This document shows, one piece after another, positions 9,200-18,612 of a stretch of 42,110 nt of DNA. The number at the start of each line of letters is the position of its first letter. Position 1 is the first letter of the stretch. Made by a program: the position numbers and the translations under genes. The stretch comes from Deltaproteobacteria bacterium (lineage in GTDB: Bacteria > UBA10199 > GCA-002796325 > JACPFF01): NCBI GenBank assembly GCA_016183065.1, contig JACPFF010000014.1, forward strand, positions 1-42,110, written 5' to 3'. Below the pieces are notes generated by a model. It worked only from the letters and a program-made list of their open reading frames with translations, was not told the origin of the DNA and did not search any database.

Positions 9200-11917
9200 T
9201 CACCCTCCGCAACATTTTTTGTATTTTTTCCCGGACCCGCACGGGCACGGCTCGTTCCGCCCGACTTTTGGCGCAATCTGCCGCGACACCGCTGGGGAAC
9301 TGCCCTGCATGGGAATAGACGGTGTTCCACCGACCGCCGCGGGCACTCGGGCCATCGTGGCTGGTGCCGCCCCCTGCGCAAACACATTCACCGGACGATG
9401 TGTCATCTCCACCGAACGCCCGCCCATCGTCTCTGTCCGCACTTGCGCCGCCTCCGGCGTCCGAATTTCCACGCGCAAGATTTTCTCGAGAACATCCGCG
9501 GCAAAATGATACAGGGCCCGTTCGAACAAGAAAAACCCCTCGCGTTTATATTCCACGAGAGGGTCTTTTTGCGCATATCCCTGGAGATTGATCCCCTCTT
9601 TGAGATGATCCATCTGCAAGAGGTGGTCTTTCCACACCGCATCCAGCGTCGAGAGGAGGAGATATTTTTCTACGCGTCCGAACAGGTCTTTTCCATACCG
9701 ATCGATCTGCCGTTGATAGAGGGCCTCGACCGCCTGAAAAATATGGGCCCCGACCCCATCGCGTGTCCATGCGGTTGGGGGCAACTGGTCGAAGGCAAAT
9801 GCCACCTGACACTGCTGGCGGACCCGTTCGATCAGGGGTTGGACGTCCATCGTCGGGGGATCGAACGTCTTTTCCGGCAGATACTCGTCGACGATCTCCC
9901 CGATGACGCGTTCGCATTGATCCAGGACCATGGGACGCACATCGGATTCACCAAGGATGGCGCGCCGCTGCCGGTAGATGTGCTGCCGCTGCTGGTTCAT
10001 GACATCGTCGTATTCGAGGAGGTTTTTCCGGATGGAGAAATTGTGGCCCTCGACGCGTCGCTGCGCATTTTCGATGGCACGATTGAGCCACGGGTGTTCA
10101 ATGACTTCGTCTTCTTCCATGCCAAAACGATCCATCATTTTCTTGATGCGGTCCCCGCCAAAAATGCGGAGCAGATCGTCCTCGAGCGAGAGAAAAAAAC
10201 AGGAGCGCCCCGGATCGCCCTGCCGCCCAGACCGCCCGCGCAATTGATTGTCGATCCGTCGACTTTCGTGGCGCTCGGTCCCGAGGATGTACAACCCTCC
10301 TGCCGCAACCACCGCCTCGCGTTCCTCCTGACTCACCTCCCGATACTGGGCCAGGGCCGATACATACTCCTCGTCGCTCGCGGTGTGTCCGACTCGCGCA
10401 CGCGCCAGTGCCTCGGGGTTGCCACCGAGCATAATGTCGGTCCCCCGACCGGCCATATTCGTGGAAATCGTGACCGCTCCCTTGCGACCGGCCTGCGCCA
10501 CAATCTCGGCCTCACGCTCATGATGTTTGGCATTCAGGACGTGATGCGGCACGCCGCGGCGTTTCAGGAGTTGGGCCAATTGCTCGGAACGCTCGATCGA
10601 AATGGTCCCCACGAGGACTGGCTGTCCGGTGGCGTGCCGCTCGACAATCTCATTCACCACCGCACGAAACTTTGCCTCATGCGTCTTGAAGATCTGGTCG
10701 TGGCGATCCTGCCGGACCATCGGTTGATTCGTCGGAATCACGAGGACATCAAGATTATAAATCTTGGCAAATTCCTCCGCTTCGGTGTCTGCCGTGCCGG
10801 TCATGCCGGCCAGTTTGTGATACATGCGAAAAAAATTCTGAAAGGTGATCGTGGCAAGCGTCTGATTCTCATTCTCGACACGCACCCCCTCTTTCGCCTC
10901 CACGGCCTGGTGCAGTCCGTCGCTCCACCGACGGCCGGGCATGAGACGTCCGGTAAATTCATCGACAATCACAACCTCGCCGTCCCGCACGACATAATCG
11001 ACATCGCGTTTGTAGAGGGCATGTGCACGGATCGCCTGCAAGGCATGATGGAGATAAGAGATGTGGCGCGGATCGTACAGATTGTCGATGTTCAGCCGTT
11101 TTTCGCATTGTTTGACGCCATCCTCATTGAGGGAGACGGTCTTGCTCTTTTCATCCACGGTAAAATGGGTGTCGCGTTGCAGGAACGGCATAATCTGATT
11201 CACTTGTGCGTAGAGCTGGGTGGATCGCTCGGCCGGCCCGGAAATGATGAGCGGTGTGCGTGCCTCATCAATCAAAATACTGTCAACCTCATCCACGATC
11301 GCAAAATGGAGTTCCCGTTGCACATAGTGGGCAAGGTCGAATTTCATGTTGTCGCGCAGATAATCGAAGCCAAATTCGTTATTGGTGCCGTAGGTACAGT
11401 CGGCCCGGTAGGCCGCCGCCCGTTCGACCTCGGAGAGGCCGTGCACAATCACGCCGACGCGACATCCGAGGAAGTGGTAGAGCTGGCCCATCCACGCGGC
11501 GTCGCGACGGGCGAGATAATCATTCACCGTGACCACATGGACCCCACGTCCCGTGAGCGCGTTGAGATAGACCGGGAGCGTGGCGGCAAGCGTCTTTCCC
11601 TCGCCGGTCTTCATTTCGGCAATTTTTCCCTCGTGCAAGACGATCCCGCCGATCAACTGGACGTCAAAGTGGCGCATATGCAGCGTGCGCCAGGCGGCCT
11701 CTCGCACCACAGCAAAGGCCTCGGGGAGCACGGTATCCAGAGGTTCACCGTTGGCAATGCGTTCCCTGAACCGTCCGGTCTGTGCGGCAAGCTCGGCGTC
11801 GGTCAGCGGTGTGATCCGTGATTCGAGGGCATTGATCTGTACGACGAGCGGCTGAATGCGTTTCAGCTCCCGCTCATTTTTTGTACCAAACACCTTACGG
11901 GCGAGTAACCGGAACAT
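9200..11917 (-). CDS. secA: Preprotein translocase ATPase SecA
   Basis: SecA is the motor that drives unfolded preproteins through SecYEG. The 905-residue product has all the family landmarks: Walker A MKTGEGKT near residue 104, DYLARRDA near 134, [15 protein letters not shown], the DEAD-type [35 protein letters not shown], and [13 protein letters not shown]. The C-terminus ends in the zinc-binding [15 protein letters not shown], which contacts SecB and lipids. It is preceded by a Pro/Ala-rich linker. It lies 20 bases after the M23 peptidase gene and four bases before the dipeptidase start, which suggests an envelope/secretion operon. Confidence 0.98.
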   Translation of the reverse strand: MFRLLARKVFGTKNERELKRIQPLVVQINALESRITPLTDAELAAQTGRFRERIANGEPLDTVLPEAFAVVREAAWRTLHMRHFDVQLIGGIVLHEGKIAEMKTGEGKTLAATLPVYLNALTGRGVHVVTVNDYLARRDAAWMGQLYHFLGCRVGVIVHGLSEVERAAAYRADCTYGTNNEFGFDYLRDNMKFDLAHYVQRELHFAIVDEVDSILIDEARTPLIISGPAERSTQLYAQVNQIMPFLQRDTHFTVDEKSKTVSLNEDGVKQCEKRLNIDNLYDPRHISYLHHALQAIRAHALYKRDVDYVVRDGEVVIVDEFTGRLMPGRRWSDGLHQAVEAKEGVRVENENQTLATITFQNFFRMYHKLAGMTGTADTEAEEFAKIYNLDVLVIPTNQPMVRQDRHDQIFKTHEAKFRAVVNEIVERHATGQPVLVGTISIERSEQLAQLLKRRGVPHHVLNAKHHEREAEIVAQAGRKGAVTISTNMAGRGTDIMLGGNPEALARARVGHTASDEEYVSALAQYREVSQEEREAVVAAGGLYILGTERHESRRIDNQLRGRSGRQGDPGRSCFFLSLEDDLLRIFGGDRIKKMMDRFGMEEDEVIEHPWLNRAIENAQRRVEGHNFSIRKNLLEYDDVMNQQRQHIYRQRRAILGESDVRPMVLDQCERVIGEIVDEYLPEKTFDPPTMDVQPLIERVRQQCQVAFAFDQLPPTAWTRDGVGAHIFQAVEALYQRQIDRYGKDLFGRVEKYLLLSTLDAVWKDHLLQMDHLKEGINLQGYAQKDPLVEYKREGFFLFERALYHFAADVLEKILRVEIRTPEAAQVRTETMGGRSVEMTHRPVNVFAQGAAPATMARVPAAVGGTPSIPMQGSSPAVSRQIAPKVGRNEPCPCGSGKKYKKCCGG

Positions 11918-11937
11918 ACGACCAGATCGGTGACGTG

Positions 11938-12867
11938 TTACCGTTGCGCGAGATAGCGCATCGGATCGACTGGGACACCATCGACAAGCACTTCATAATG
12001 GAGGTGGGGCCCCGTGGTTCGGCCAGTCATGCCGATGGCGGCGATCTGCATACCACGCCGGACGCGATCGCCCTCGCCGACAAACAACTCGGCATTATGG
12101 CCATAGACCGTACTCAACCCGAACCCATGATCGACAATCACGAGACGACCGAATCCACCCTTGTATCCCGCAAATGTCACTACGCCATCGCCAGACGCGT
12201 AGACCGGCGTCCCCATGGGCGCGGCGATATCGATCCCTTCGTGAAATCGCGTCCCACCCACACGGGTAGCACGCCGGGGACCGAATTGTGATGTAATCCA
12301 CCCCCGAACCGGCCAGTACGACGGGAGGGAGGCCCAAAAGGCATTCCGCTGCTTTTTGACGTTATAGATCTCGCCGAGCCGCCCCTCCACCTCGTTCGCA
12401 CGGTCTAACAGGGATTCAATGCGGCCATCGACCCCTGGGAGGGTAAACGGTTCCTCTGGCACCATGGAGCCCCGTAACGACAGCTGCTGCACACCATTGA
12501 CCGTGGGGAGGGGGGAGAGATCGAGCCCCTCGCTTAACGGCCCAATTCCTTCGGTCATCACACCACGCGGCTTGACATCGCCGCTCTCCTGCAGACGCGC
12601 GGCAAACCGGTCAATCTGCTCCACTGCAGCCTCCAGGGACTGCAGACGCGCCACCAACGCTGCCCGTTCCTGGTCGTATTCGGCATTTTTGACCCGAATC
12701 AGTGCAGTCGCACTATAGCCCTGCCAATAGTAGAAGAACCCGACGGTCGTGGCACTTAACGTCACCACGAGGAGTGCCAGACCGGTCAATCCCGCCTTGA
12801 TCCACCACCGTCTTGCCTCCCATCGCCGTACCTGGCGATGGTCTCCGGAGATGACGATGATGCTCAT
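11938..12867 (-). CDS. M23 (LytM) peptidase, membrane-anchored
   Basis: This is a predicted cell-wall endopeptidase or divisome-type LytM factor of 309 residues. A single N-terminal membrane segment (about 27-48) follows a basic cytoplasmic tail. A coiled-coil-like region of about 60 residues comes next, then the LytM domain from about residue 200. The zinc ligands are visible as HEGID and HLHYEV, with [10 protein letters not shown] at the active site, so the enzyme is probably active. The start at 12867 ([10 protein letters not shown]) is chosen over an upstream ATG at 12963 because that one lies inside a terminator-like hairpin. The gene heads the secA-dipeptidase group. Confidence 0.9.
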   Translation of the reverse strand: MSIIVISGDHRQVRRWEARRWWIKAGLTGLALLVVTLSATTVGFFYYWQGYSATALIRVKNAEYDQERAALVARLQSLEAAVEQIDRFAARLQESGDVKPRGVMTEGIGPLSEGLDLSPLPTVNGVQQLSLRGSMVPEEPFTLPGVDGRIESLLDRANEVEGRLGEIYNVKKQRNAFWASLPSYWPVRGWITSQFGPRRATRVGGTRFHEGIDIAAPMGTPVYASGDGVVTFAGYKGGFGRLVIVDHGFGLSTVYGHNAELFVGEGDRVRRGMQIAAIGMTGRTTGPHLHYEVLVDGVPVDPMRYLAQR

Positions 12868-12928
12868 CCGCTTCCGATCTCGCTCCCCCTGCTGATGCAC
12901 GCGCTCTCCGTTTGCGAACTGTCCCTTG

Positions 12929-12964
12929 AAAAATTTGCCCTCAACAATCGGGCGAGAGGGCAAA
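12929..12964 (-). terminator. Terminator-like hairpin in the leader of the M23 peptidase gene
   Basis: A perfect 9-bp inverted repeat, TTTGCCCTC (12934-12942) and GAGGGCAAA (12956-12964), is followed on the minus strand by TTTTT (12929-12933). It lies about 60 bases before the M23 start codon and after the predicted promoter. No minus-strand gene lies upstream to be terminated, so it may be an attenuator or the end of a small leader RNA. Confidence 0.55.
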
Positions 12965-12993
12965 AAAAGTGAGTCGTAACAAGCGGTTATTCA

Positions 12994-13020
12994 CCTATAC
13001 GCTTCAGGAAATCGTGTCAA
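12994..13020 (-). promoter_or_regulatory. Predicted promoter of the M23-secA-dipeptidase group
   Basis: The minus strand shows TTGACA (13015-13020) and TATAGG (12994-12999), 15 bases apart. Both hexamers are close to consensus but the spacer is shorter than ideal. Transcription would start near 12987, leaving a leader of about 120 bases that includes the terminator-like hairpin. Confidence 0.45.
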
Positions 13021-13054
13021 CCGAAAAAGCCCATAACGCCTTATCCCCCCTGAA

Positions 13055-14530
13055 ATGACAGCGAAAAAAAATGAATTGGCGGATAATGTTCTTGCGGAAA
13101 TTTTGCAGTCCTTATATGGTCCGGCCATGGTCATCCAGCATCTGGCAGTACGAACCGGCCCTTCCTCTTTTCCTCGACCCACATCTCGTCCTCCTGTAGC
13201 GCCGACCATGTGCAGATCATTCTTGGGACGTTCAGCGTTCCTCGCTGATGGGTCTCATACACGCGTCGGCGGCGCAAACCGGTGGCGAACGCTGACGTCG
13301 TTGTCCGGAACGTCCGGCGGAGGGACCCCACCGCCCGGCAAAGGCGATGGCGGAAGGCCACCGTCACGGTCTGGACGCGGATCGTCGATCGTCGTTGGGG
13401 CCCTCTCCCTGCTGGGCATCTTCTCGCTCGCCAGTCTCCTGAGTGCCTGTCCCGAAATGGTCGCTGAGAGCGACGACACCATGGATGACACCACCGGCGA
13501 TACCACGGCGACTGACCTGCTCCCTGTTGCCGATGCTGATACCGAGTCTGAGATATGGTCCCCCTTCATTGCCGATCTCGGCCTCCATGCCGATACCGAG
13601 GCCTCGATCTCGGAGAGTGAAACGTCTGGGTCCGATACTGGCCTTCCGCATGAGGATGGCGAAAACCCCTCGGAGACCGTTTCTTCTCCAGACGGTCATG
13701 ACGCAAGTGACGGGATGAACATCCTCGATGCGGACGATGTCGCAATGCCAACAGATGGCGCGTCACCCGAGGACGCGGATGCCCTGACCACAGAGGACAC
13801 TGCAGAAGATATGGCAATCGGTGACCAAGAAGACGCCCCCACGGATACAGGCCCTGTTGCCGATCTACACGAGGATCCCCAGGACGCCGTGGAAGATGTC
13901 CCGGTGCCGCCAGATAGTAACGTGATCGATGTCGTCGATGCCCTGATGCCGGAGGAGACGGCCCTCCCTCCTGATATCGCCACCATCGATGCGACCGATA
14001 TCAATGCCCCGGACGCCACCGACACGGCCGAGCTGCCGCCCGTCCTCGATGTCCCCTTTATCCCTGGTGGCGTCCTCGTCCTCTACGGCTTCTCCCCTGA
14101 TGATGGAATGCCACTCTCGCAGGACGATCTCCTGGCACTCTTAAGCAGTGCCGACCCGCCAGAGAGCGTCCCCATGGAATTTGCGCACGTCTCCACACCT
14201 GGCGATGCACAACCGAATGGTCTCGTCCTCTGTTATCAACCGGACAGCGTCCCGACCTTCCCCCCAGAGACCCCGTGCGCCACACTGGCCCCTCCGCCAC
14301 CGCTCCCGATCACGCCGGACGCCGTTTCTGGACTGGCCCTCGTGTTTCCCGCAAACAATGGCCTTTTGGCGGAATGGGAGATGGTCGCTGCGACCCCGAC
14401 GACGCTGCTCGGGGGGACGATTATTTATAAGAACTTTGTTGGCACACCAGTCGTCACGGCGTGGATGACCGTGGAATCAACCCCCGGCGCCTCGTGCTAT
14501 TATGGCTTTGCGACCTCGTGGTGCGAGTAA
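13055..14530 (+). CDS. Asp/Glu-rich predicted lipoprotein of unknown function
   Basis: I do not recognise a family. A hydrophobic stretch ending in the lipobox LLSAC (near residue 132 of the longest frame) predicts a lipoprotein. A low-complexity Asp/Glu/Thr/Ala/Pro-rich region of about 190 residues follows. The last 150 residues are less biased and hold several Cys, ending SCYYGFATSWCE, which suggests a small disulphide-bonded domain. Such acidic lipoproteins are common in Myxococcota-like genomes. The start is uncertain: the frame opens at 13055, an ATG at 13208 is an alternative, and neither has a clear ribosome binding site. The 13210-13400 part, before the signal-like segment, is Gly/Pro/Arg-rich and full of inverted repeats, so the real start may be lost or lie at a non-ATG codon. 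Confidence 0.6.
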   Translation: MTAKKNELADNVLAEILQSLYGPAMVIQHLAVRTGPSSFPRPTSRPPVAPTMCRSFLGRSAFLADGSHTRVGGANRWRTLTSLSGTSGGGTPPPGKGDGGRPPSRSGRGSSIVVGALSLLGIFSLASLLSACPEMVAESDDTMDDTTGDTTATDLLPVADADTESEIWSPFIADLGLHADTEASISESETSGSDTGLPHEDGENPSETVSSPDGHDASDGMNILDADDVAMPTDGASPEDADALTTEDTAEDMAIGDQEDAPTDTGPVADLHEDPQDAVEDVPVPPDSNVIDVVDALMPEETALPPDIATIDATDINAPDATDTAELPPVLDVPFIPGGVLVLYGFSPDDGMPLSQDDLLALLSSADPPESVPMEFAHVSTPGDAQPNGLVLCYQPDSVPTFPPETPCATLAPPPPLPITPDAVSGLALVFPANNGLLAEWEMVAATPTTLLGGTIIYKNFVGTPVVTAWMTVESTPGASCYYGFATSWCE

Positions 14531-14557
14531 TACGACCATCGGCAGACGACGCGCAGA

Positions 14558-15187
14558 TTACGAGAGTGCCGCGAGAATCTTCCCGACCGTCGTCACCCAG
14601 AGAGTCTCCTGATAACGCCGTGCGCACGCCAGGGCACCCGTCAGGAACTCCTGGCAGCTCTCGCGATTCCATCCTTTTTTGAGACAATACTCGACCAGAT
14701 GGAAGTCGATATTGTCGCACGACAGAAATCCTTCAAAGCCGTTCATCATGGACGCGCGCAACATCTGCAGGGCCTTGCGACGATTCCCCTTGATGGCATG
14801 GGCGAGTCCCTCGAGGGTCTTGGCATGATGGACCACGACCGGGTTGTCCGGCAACAGTTTCTCCACCTGCCGGCATTTGCGCACGGCCTTTTCGGTCTCG
14901 TGGTAGACCTCGAGCAACAGCCGCGCGGTAATCAATTTTATCACGGGATCGTGCGGAATCAGGCGCTCGGCCCTTTCATAATGCCGCAGTGCGGCCTGGT
15001 AATGCCCCCGTCGTTTTTCCAGGACACCAAACGTGGAATGAAGGAGCGCACGAGCCACGGCGTCATCAACCTTGCCAAGCCAGTGCGCCAGGAGTTTTTC
15101 GGCGTCGTCGAATTGCCGGTCGCGAATCAACTCAAAGGCGCGATAGCAGATCCGTTGCGGTTCCACGGCAGTCCCCTGGGCGGTCAT
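14558..15187 (-). CDS. Tetratricopeptide-repeat protein
   Basis: This is a small helical-repeat protein of 209 residues, probably cytosolic since no signal peptide is visible. At least two TPR units can be seen: the one around ALLHSTFGVLEKRRGHYQAA is followed by LRHYERAERLIPHDP, a classical second helix. Flanking helices are more degenerate. TPR proteins mediate protein-protein contacts and the partner is unknown. Its ATG overlaps the stop of the inositol monophosphatase gene (ATGA at 15184-15187), so the two are translationally coupled. It converges on the Asp-rich lipoprotein gene with a 27-base gap that holds no obvious terminator. Confidence 0.8.
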   Translation of the reverse strand: MTAQGTAVEPQRICYRAFELIRDRQFDDAEKLLAHWLGKVDDAVARALLHSTFGVLEKRRGHYQAALRHYERAERLIPHDPVIKLITARLLLEVYHETEKAVRKCRQVEKLLPDNPVVVHHAKTLEGLAHAIKGNRRKALQMLRASMMNGFEGFLSCDNIDFHLVEYCLKKGWNRESCQEFLTGALACARRYQETLWVTTVGKILAALS

Positions 15188-15966
15188 ATGGCCGCCTGCG
15201 CAATGGCGGTGCTCATCGTGTCATGCAGCCGCGTGTTGGTGGCAAGAATTTCAGTGCCAAATGGATCAAAAGAGGTCCCGTCCATCATGGAGACGCGGCC
15301 ACCGGCTTGCGTCACAATCAGGGCCCCAGCCGCCACATCCCACGGTTTGAGATAATATTCCCAAAAACCGTCGAGTCGACCGGCGGCCACATACGCCAGA
15401 TCGACTCCGGCCACCCCGGGACGCCGAATGGCGCGCGTCTGTCGCAAGAGGGCATTAAAGACGGGGATGTTGATCTCCAACTCTCCACGTTCACGACCAT
15501 AGGCAAATCCCGTGGCCACCAGGGCATCGAGCAGGCGCTCGGTGGACGAGACGGCAATCCGCTCGCCATTGCAGGTGCTCGGCACGTCGTCAGTCGCAAG
15601 AAAGAGTTCGTCGCGATTCGGCTCATACACGACACCGAGTCGCGTCCGTCCCTCTTCTTGCAGGGCGATGCAGACACAAAAAAGCGGATACCCGTGGAGA
15701 TAATTGACCGTCCCATCGAGGGGATCGACAATCCACCGCCAGCGGCTCTCTCCCGCGGCCCCGCCACCGCCTTCTTCTGCCACGATGGCATGATCGGGAA
15801 AATGCCGGCGGATTCCTTGAATGATCAGTGTTTCGCAAAAGGTGTCGACCTCGGTGACCGGATCGACGGGATCTTTCATGCGGACCCGATGCCGGGTCCC
15901 GAAGTGCTGCAGTTGATACGCGCCCGCCTCCCGCGCCAGTGCCATGGCTAATGCCGTCGGATGCAT
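15184..15966 (-). CDS. Inositol monophosphatase family protein (SuhB-like)
   Basis: This is a predicted Mg-dependent phosphatase of the IMPase superfamily, 260 residues, acting on inositol phosphate or a related sugar phosphate. The family motifs are intact: DPVTEVD near residue 36, AEEGGG near 63, WIVDPLDGTVNYLHG near 80 with the metal ligands, and WDVAAGALIVTQAGG near 208. The start at 15966 (MHPTALAMALAREAG) gives the normal length, although the frame extends further. The downstream TPR gene overlaps by 4 bases. The divergent glycerophosphodiesterase gene starts about 90 bases away. Confidence 0.93.
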   Translation of the reverse strand: MHPTALAMALAREAGAYQLQHFGTRHRVRMKDPVDPVTEVDTFCETLIIQGIRRHFPDHAIVAEEGGGGAAGESRWRWIVDPLDGTVNYLHGYPLFCVCIALQEEGRTRLGVVYEPNRDELFLATDDVPSTCNGERIAVSSTERLLDALVATGFAYGRERGELEINIPVFNALLRQTRAIRRPGVAGVDLAYVAAGRLDGFWEYYLKPWDVAAGALIVTQAGGRVSMMDGTSFDPFGTEILATNTRLHDTMSTAIAQAAI

Positions 15967-16054
15967 TGCACAAAAAGTGTAGCATGGATGCACGGCGCTG
16001 CCTAGGGCGTGTTTCCACTCCAGACTTGCTTTCTCCCGTGTGGCCCCGCATAGT

Positions 16055-16825
16055 ATGCCCATGGGGGAGCTCCGACGACGGCCGCTCGTCATCGCACATC
16101 GCGGCGCCTGCAAATATGCCCCGGAGAACACCCTTTCCGCCCTCACCAAGGCCATTGCCCTCGGTGTAGACGGCGTGGAAATCGATGTCCAGTTGACGCG
16201 CGACAAGGTTCCGGTTGTCCTGCATGAGAATGCGTTGCATGCCGTGACGACGACCTATCGTTTCGTTCACCAGACACCGCTACGCGCCCTGCAAACAATC
16301 GATGTCGGCGCTCCCTTTGGCACACAGCCCACGCGAGAGCGGATTCCCACATTGGCAGAGGCCCTTGAGACACTCCGTCCGAGCCCACTCCTCCTCAATA
16401 TCGAAATCAAGGCGCAACCCCACTGGCATTTCGGCATTGAAGATCGTGTCGTCCGATCTGTCCGCGATGGCGGGATGAGTCCCCGCACGATTTTTTCCTC
16501 GTTCAGTCCCATGGTCCTCATGCGACTCCGCTATCTGGCCCCGCAGATCCCGCGTGCACTCCTTATCGGACCCGGGGCTTTCTCCTTTTTTCAGGCGCAG
16601 TTTTTTGGTAGGGTGATGAACGTGTCCAATATCCATTGTTGTGAGCGCCGCCTGACGCCGAAATTGCTCGCCATGGCAGCAGCAAATGGATGGCAACGAT
16701 GGGTCTGGACCATCAATACTCGTGCCGAGGCCGAACGGGTTCTCGCCCTCGGCATCGATGGCATCATCACAGACGATCCTCTCTTGATTCGGGAGGTCAT
16801 CGGGACGGCGGCTCATGGCATTTGA
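16055..16825 (+). CDS. Glycerophosphodiester phosphodiesterase
   Basis: This enzyme hydrolyses glycerophosphodiesters to an alcohol and glycerol 3-phosphate. The product, about 256 residues, is a GDPD TIM barrel. The catalytic motif IAHRGACKYAPENT is at the N-terminus, DGVEIDVQLTRD follows with the Ca ligands, IEIKAQ is central, and WTINTRAEAERVLALGIDGIITDDP ends the barrel. No signal peptide is seen, so it is probably cytoplasmic. The start may be ATG 16055, ATG 16061 or GTG 16040; none has a clear ribosome binding site. The stop lies inside the next gene (overlap 16815-16825), so the pair is translationally coupled. Confidence 0.92.
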   Translation: MPMGELRRRPLVIAHRGACKYAPENTLSALTKAIALGVDGVEIDVQLTRDKVPVVLHENALHAVTTTYRFVHQTPLRALQTIDVGAPFGTQPTRERIPTLAEALETLRPSPLLLNIEIKAQPHWHFGIEDRVVRSVRDGGMSPRTIFSSFSPMVLMRLRYLAPQIPRALLIGPGAFSFFQAQFFGRVMNVSNIHCCERRLTPKLLAMAAANGWQRWVWTINTRAEAERVLALGIDGIITDDPLLIREVIGTAAHGI

Positions 16826-18455
16826 CGAACCGGACGAAACAAAATTGATCGACGTCTCCGAACTCCCGCAGGAACCCGAGGACTCCGCGGAGCTGGAGCC
16901 CACGGCTGCCGCAGCCATCCCCGAAGCCACCACGCCTCCGCCAGTCACAAAACCACCGGCCGGACGCCCTCTGACCACGCCTCCCTCTGCGGCGCCAGGC
17001 GGAGGAACGCGGCTGGCCACGCTGGGAGAACGCTTTGCCGCCTTGTGCATCGATCTCGGTGTGGTGTGGGCGCTCTATTGGGCGCAGGTCCAACTCTATT
17101 ATCAGATCCGGGAAGGGCACTGGGGCGGACCGGCGCCGACCAATCTCGGCATGGACGGCCTGATCTTTCACACCATCGCTCTCCTCGCAACCTTTCTCTA
17201 TTTTTTTCTTGCCGAGGGAATTTTTGCGAGCACTATCGGCAAGGGACTGTGCGCGCTCTCTGTGCGACGGCATGACGGCCACATTGCCTCATTCAGCGCC
17301 ATTTTCCTCCGTAATTTTTTTCGCCCGCTCGATCTGCTCTGCCTCCCGGCACTGATGGCAATGGAATTCACCACCCATCAGCAGCGGGTCGGCGACCTGG
17401 CCGCCGGGACGATCGTCATTGCACGGCAGCGAAAGGCGCCGCACAATACGCCACTCGCCTGGGACGCCCTGGCCACCAGTACCGGACGGATCATGGCCGA
17501 AGCCATGAATCTCGCCATCATCCTCATGGGATGTGCAGCAACAGTGCTACTCCTCAGCGACCGGCATCCCTTTGTGAGCCAATGGATGATTATTGCGGGT
17601 CCCATGGTCCTGCTCCTCCTCTGGTCATTCGTGCACGCCATCGCAGAGACCACGCCGGGTGACTGGCTCTGCGGTTATCGTGTCGTGCAGGAAAATGGCG
17701 CACAGATGGGCTTCGTCCATGCCTTTCTCCGGACACTCTGGATGCCGGTCGATCTGCTGGTTGGTTTTTTCGCGCTCGCCCTCTCTCCCCGTCGTCAGCG
17801 ATGTGGCGATCTCGTGGCGGGTACATTGGTCATCCGCGAGCGTCGGCATGTGGCAGGAGGCATTGCACTCCTCCTCATCGTGGGACTCCTTGGGGGACTC
17901 GCACTCCTTGGCCTGAACAATCCCTCCACGTGGGTCAATCGCCATCTCCGTCTCAGTGATCCACGGAGCTGGATCAATCAGGACTTTCAGCTCACATTCA
18001 TGCCCCGGACGGAATTGGCCCCGAATTTTCCCGCGGTCCGTCCGGCACTCGCCCCCTTTCGGATTGTCGACTTTCGCTTTGCTGTCGGACGACCAGAGAA
18101 TACACGGGCGCCCGCAACGTACATTCCCGGGGAAACCGCCTTTTTTATCTTTGAACTGGAGGGGTTTCATCTCCGCGACAATAAGGTGTGGATTCAGCAA
18201 GACCTTGGGATCAAATACCCCGATGGGACGTTTGGGTATCGGCAGGAGAATATTATCGATCACCATCAGATCAAGCGGGAACCCGGCCCGCTCGTCTTGA
18301 AAAACGTGATCAATCTCTCCCAAACCATTCCCGTCGGCCAGTACGGCATTTACATCACCGTCCGCGACAAAATCGGCGGGGGCGCGCCGCTGGTCCATAC
18401 AGAAACATTTTATGTAAAGCCGCAGAGGCCGGAACCGCTCCCTGTTCATGAGTAA
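16815..18455 (+). CDS. Double-RDD-domain membrane protein with C-terminal extracytoplasmic domain
   Basis: A 546-residue protein in three parts. First is an acidic, Pro-rich cytoplasmic N-terminus (1-65). Two tandem RDD-type membrane domains follow, at about 70-205 and 220-345. Each has the Arg/Asp helix and a closing motif: QQRVGDLAAGTIVIARQR in the first, RQRCGDLVAGTLVIRER in the second. After one more hydrophobic segment (about 353-373) comes a soluble, probably beta-rich domain of about 170 residues, with VPVGQYGIYITVRD-like strands near the end. RDD proteins are membrane proteins of poorly known function, some implicated in Na+/H+ transport. The soluble domain is not a family I recognise. 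Coupling to the phosphodiesterase gene suggests a lipid or envelope link. Confidence 0.8.
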   Translation: MAFDEPDETKLIDVSELPQEPEDSAELEPTAAAAIPEATTPPPVTKPPAGRPLTTPPSAAPGGGTRLATLGERFAALCIDLGVVWALYWAQVQLYYQIREGHWGGPAPTNLGMDGLIFHTIALLATFLYFFLAEGIFASTIGKGLCALSVRRHDGHIASFSAIFLRNFFRPLDLLCLPALMAMEFTTHQQRVGDLAAGTIVIARQRKAPHNTPLAWDALATSTGRIMAEAMNLAIILMGCAATVLLLSDRHPFVSQWMIIAGPMVLLLLWSFVHAIAETTPGDWLCGYRVVQENGAQMGFVHAFLRTLWMPVDLLVGFFALALSPRRQRCGDLVAGTLVIRERRHVAGGIALLLIVGLLGGLALLGLNNPSTWVNRHLRLSDPRSWINQDFQLTFMPRTELAPNFPAVRPALAPFRIVDFRFAVGRPENTRAPATYIPGETAFFIFELEGFHLRDNKVWIQQDLGIKYPDGTFGYRQENIIDHHQIKREPGPLVLKNVINLSQTIPVGQYGIYITVRDKIGGGAPLVHTETFYVKPQRPEPLPVHE

Positions 18456-18492
18456 TCCGTCGGCCTCCCACGCATCGTCCATCGCGACCATC

Positions 18493-18518
18493 CTCCCGCA
18501 ACTTCCGGGGGGCGGGAG
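18493..18518 (+). terminator. Hairpin after the RDD protein gene
   Basis: CTCCCGC (18493-18499) and GCGGGAG (18512-18518) form a perfect 7-bp stem, 38 bases after the RDD gene stop. The downstream sequence CCCGATATCATTATAT is only weakly T-rich, so termination is plausible but not certain. Confidence 0.4.
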
Positions 18519-18567
18519 CCCGATATCATTATATGGGAGGGGGGCGTACGTGAGGGGAAGGTTCACC

Positions 18568-18596
18568 TTGGCCTTTTGAGTGAAAAATGTTATCAT
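18568..18596 (+). promoter_or_regulatory. Possible promoter of the lytic transglycosylase gene
   Basis: TTGGCC (18568-18573) and TATCAT (18591-18596) are separated by 17 bases, in an A+T-rich pocket just before the gene. The predicted start lies only about 10 bases ahead of the ATG at 18613, and no ribosome binding site is visible in that gap. Confidence 0.4.
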
Positions 18597-18612
18597 ATTT
18601 CAATAGTTAGCT

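Noticed and set aside
8993-11821. A 942-codon open frame on the plus strand opposite secA
   Set aside because: It mirrors a highly conserved SecA coding sequence. It has no recognisable domain, and such antisense frames arise from G+C-rich codon bias.
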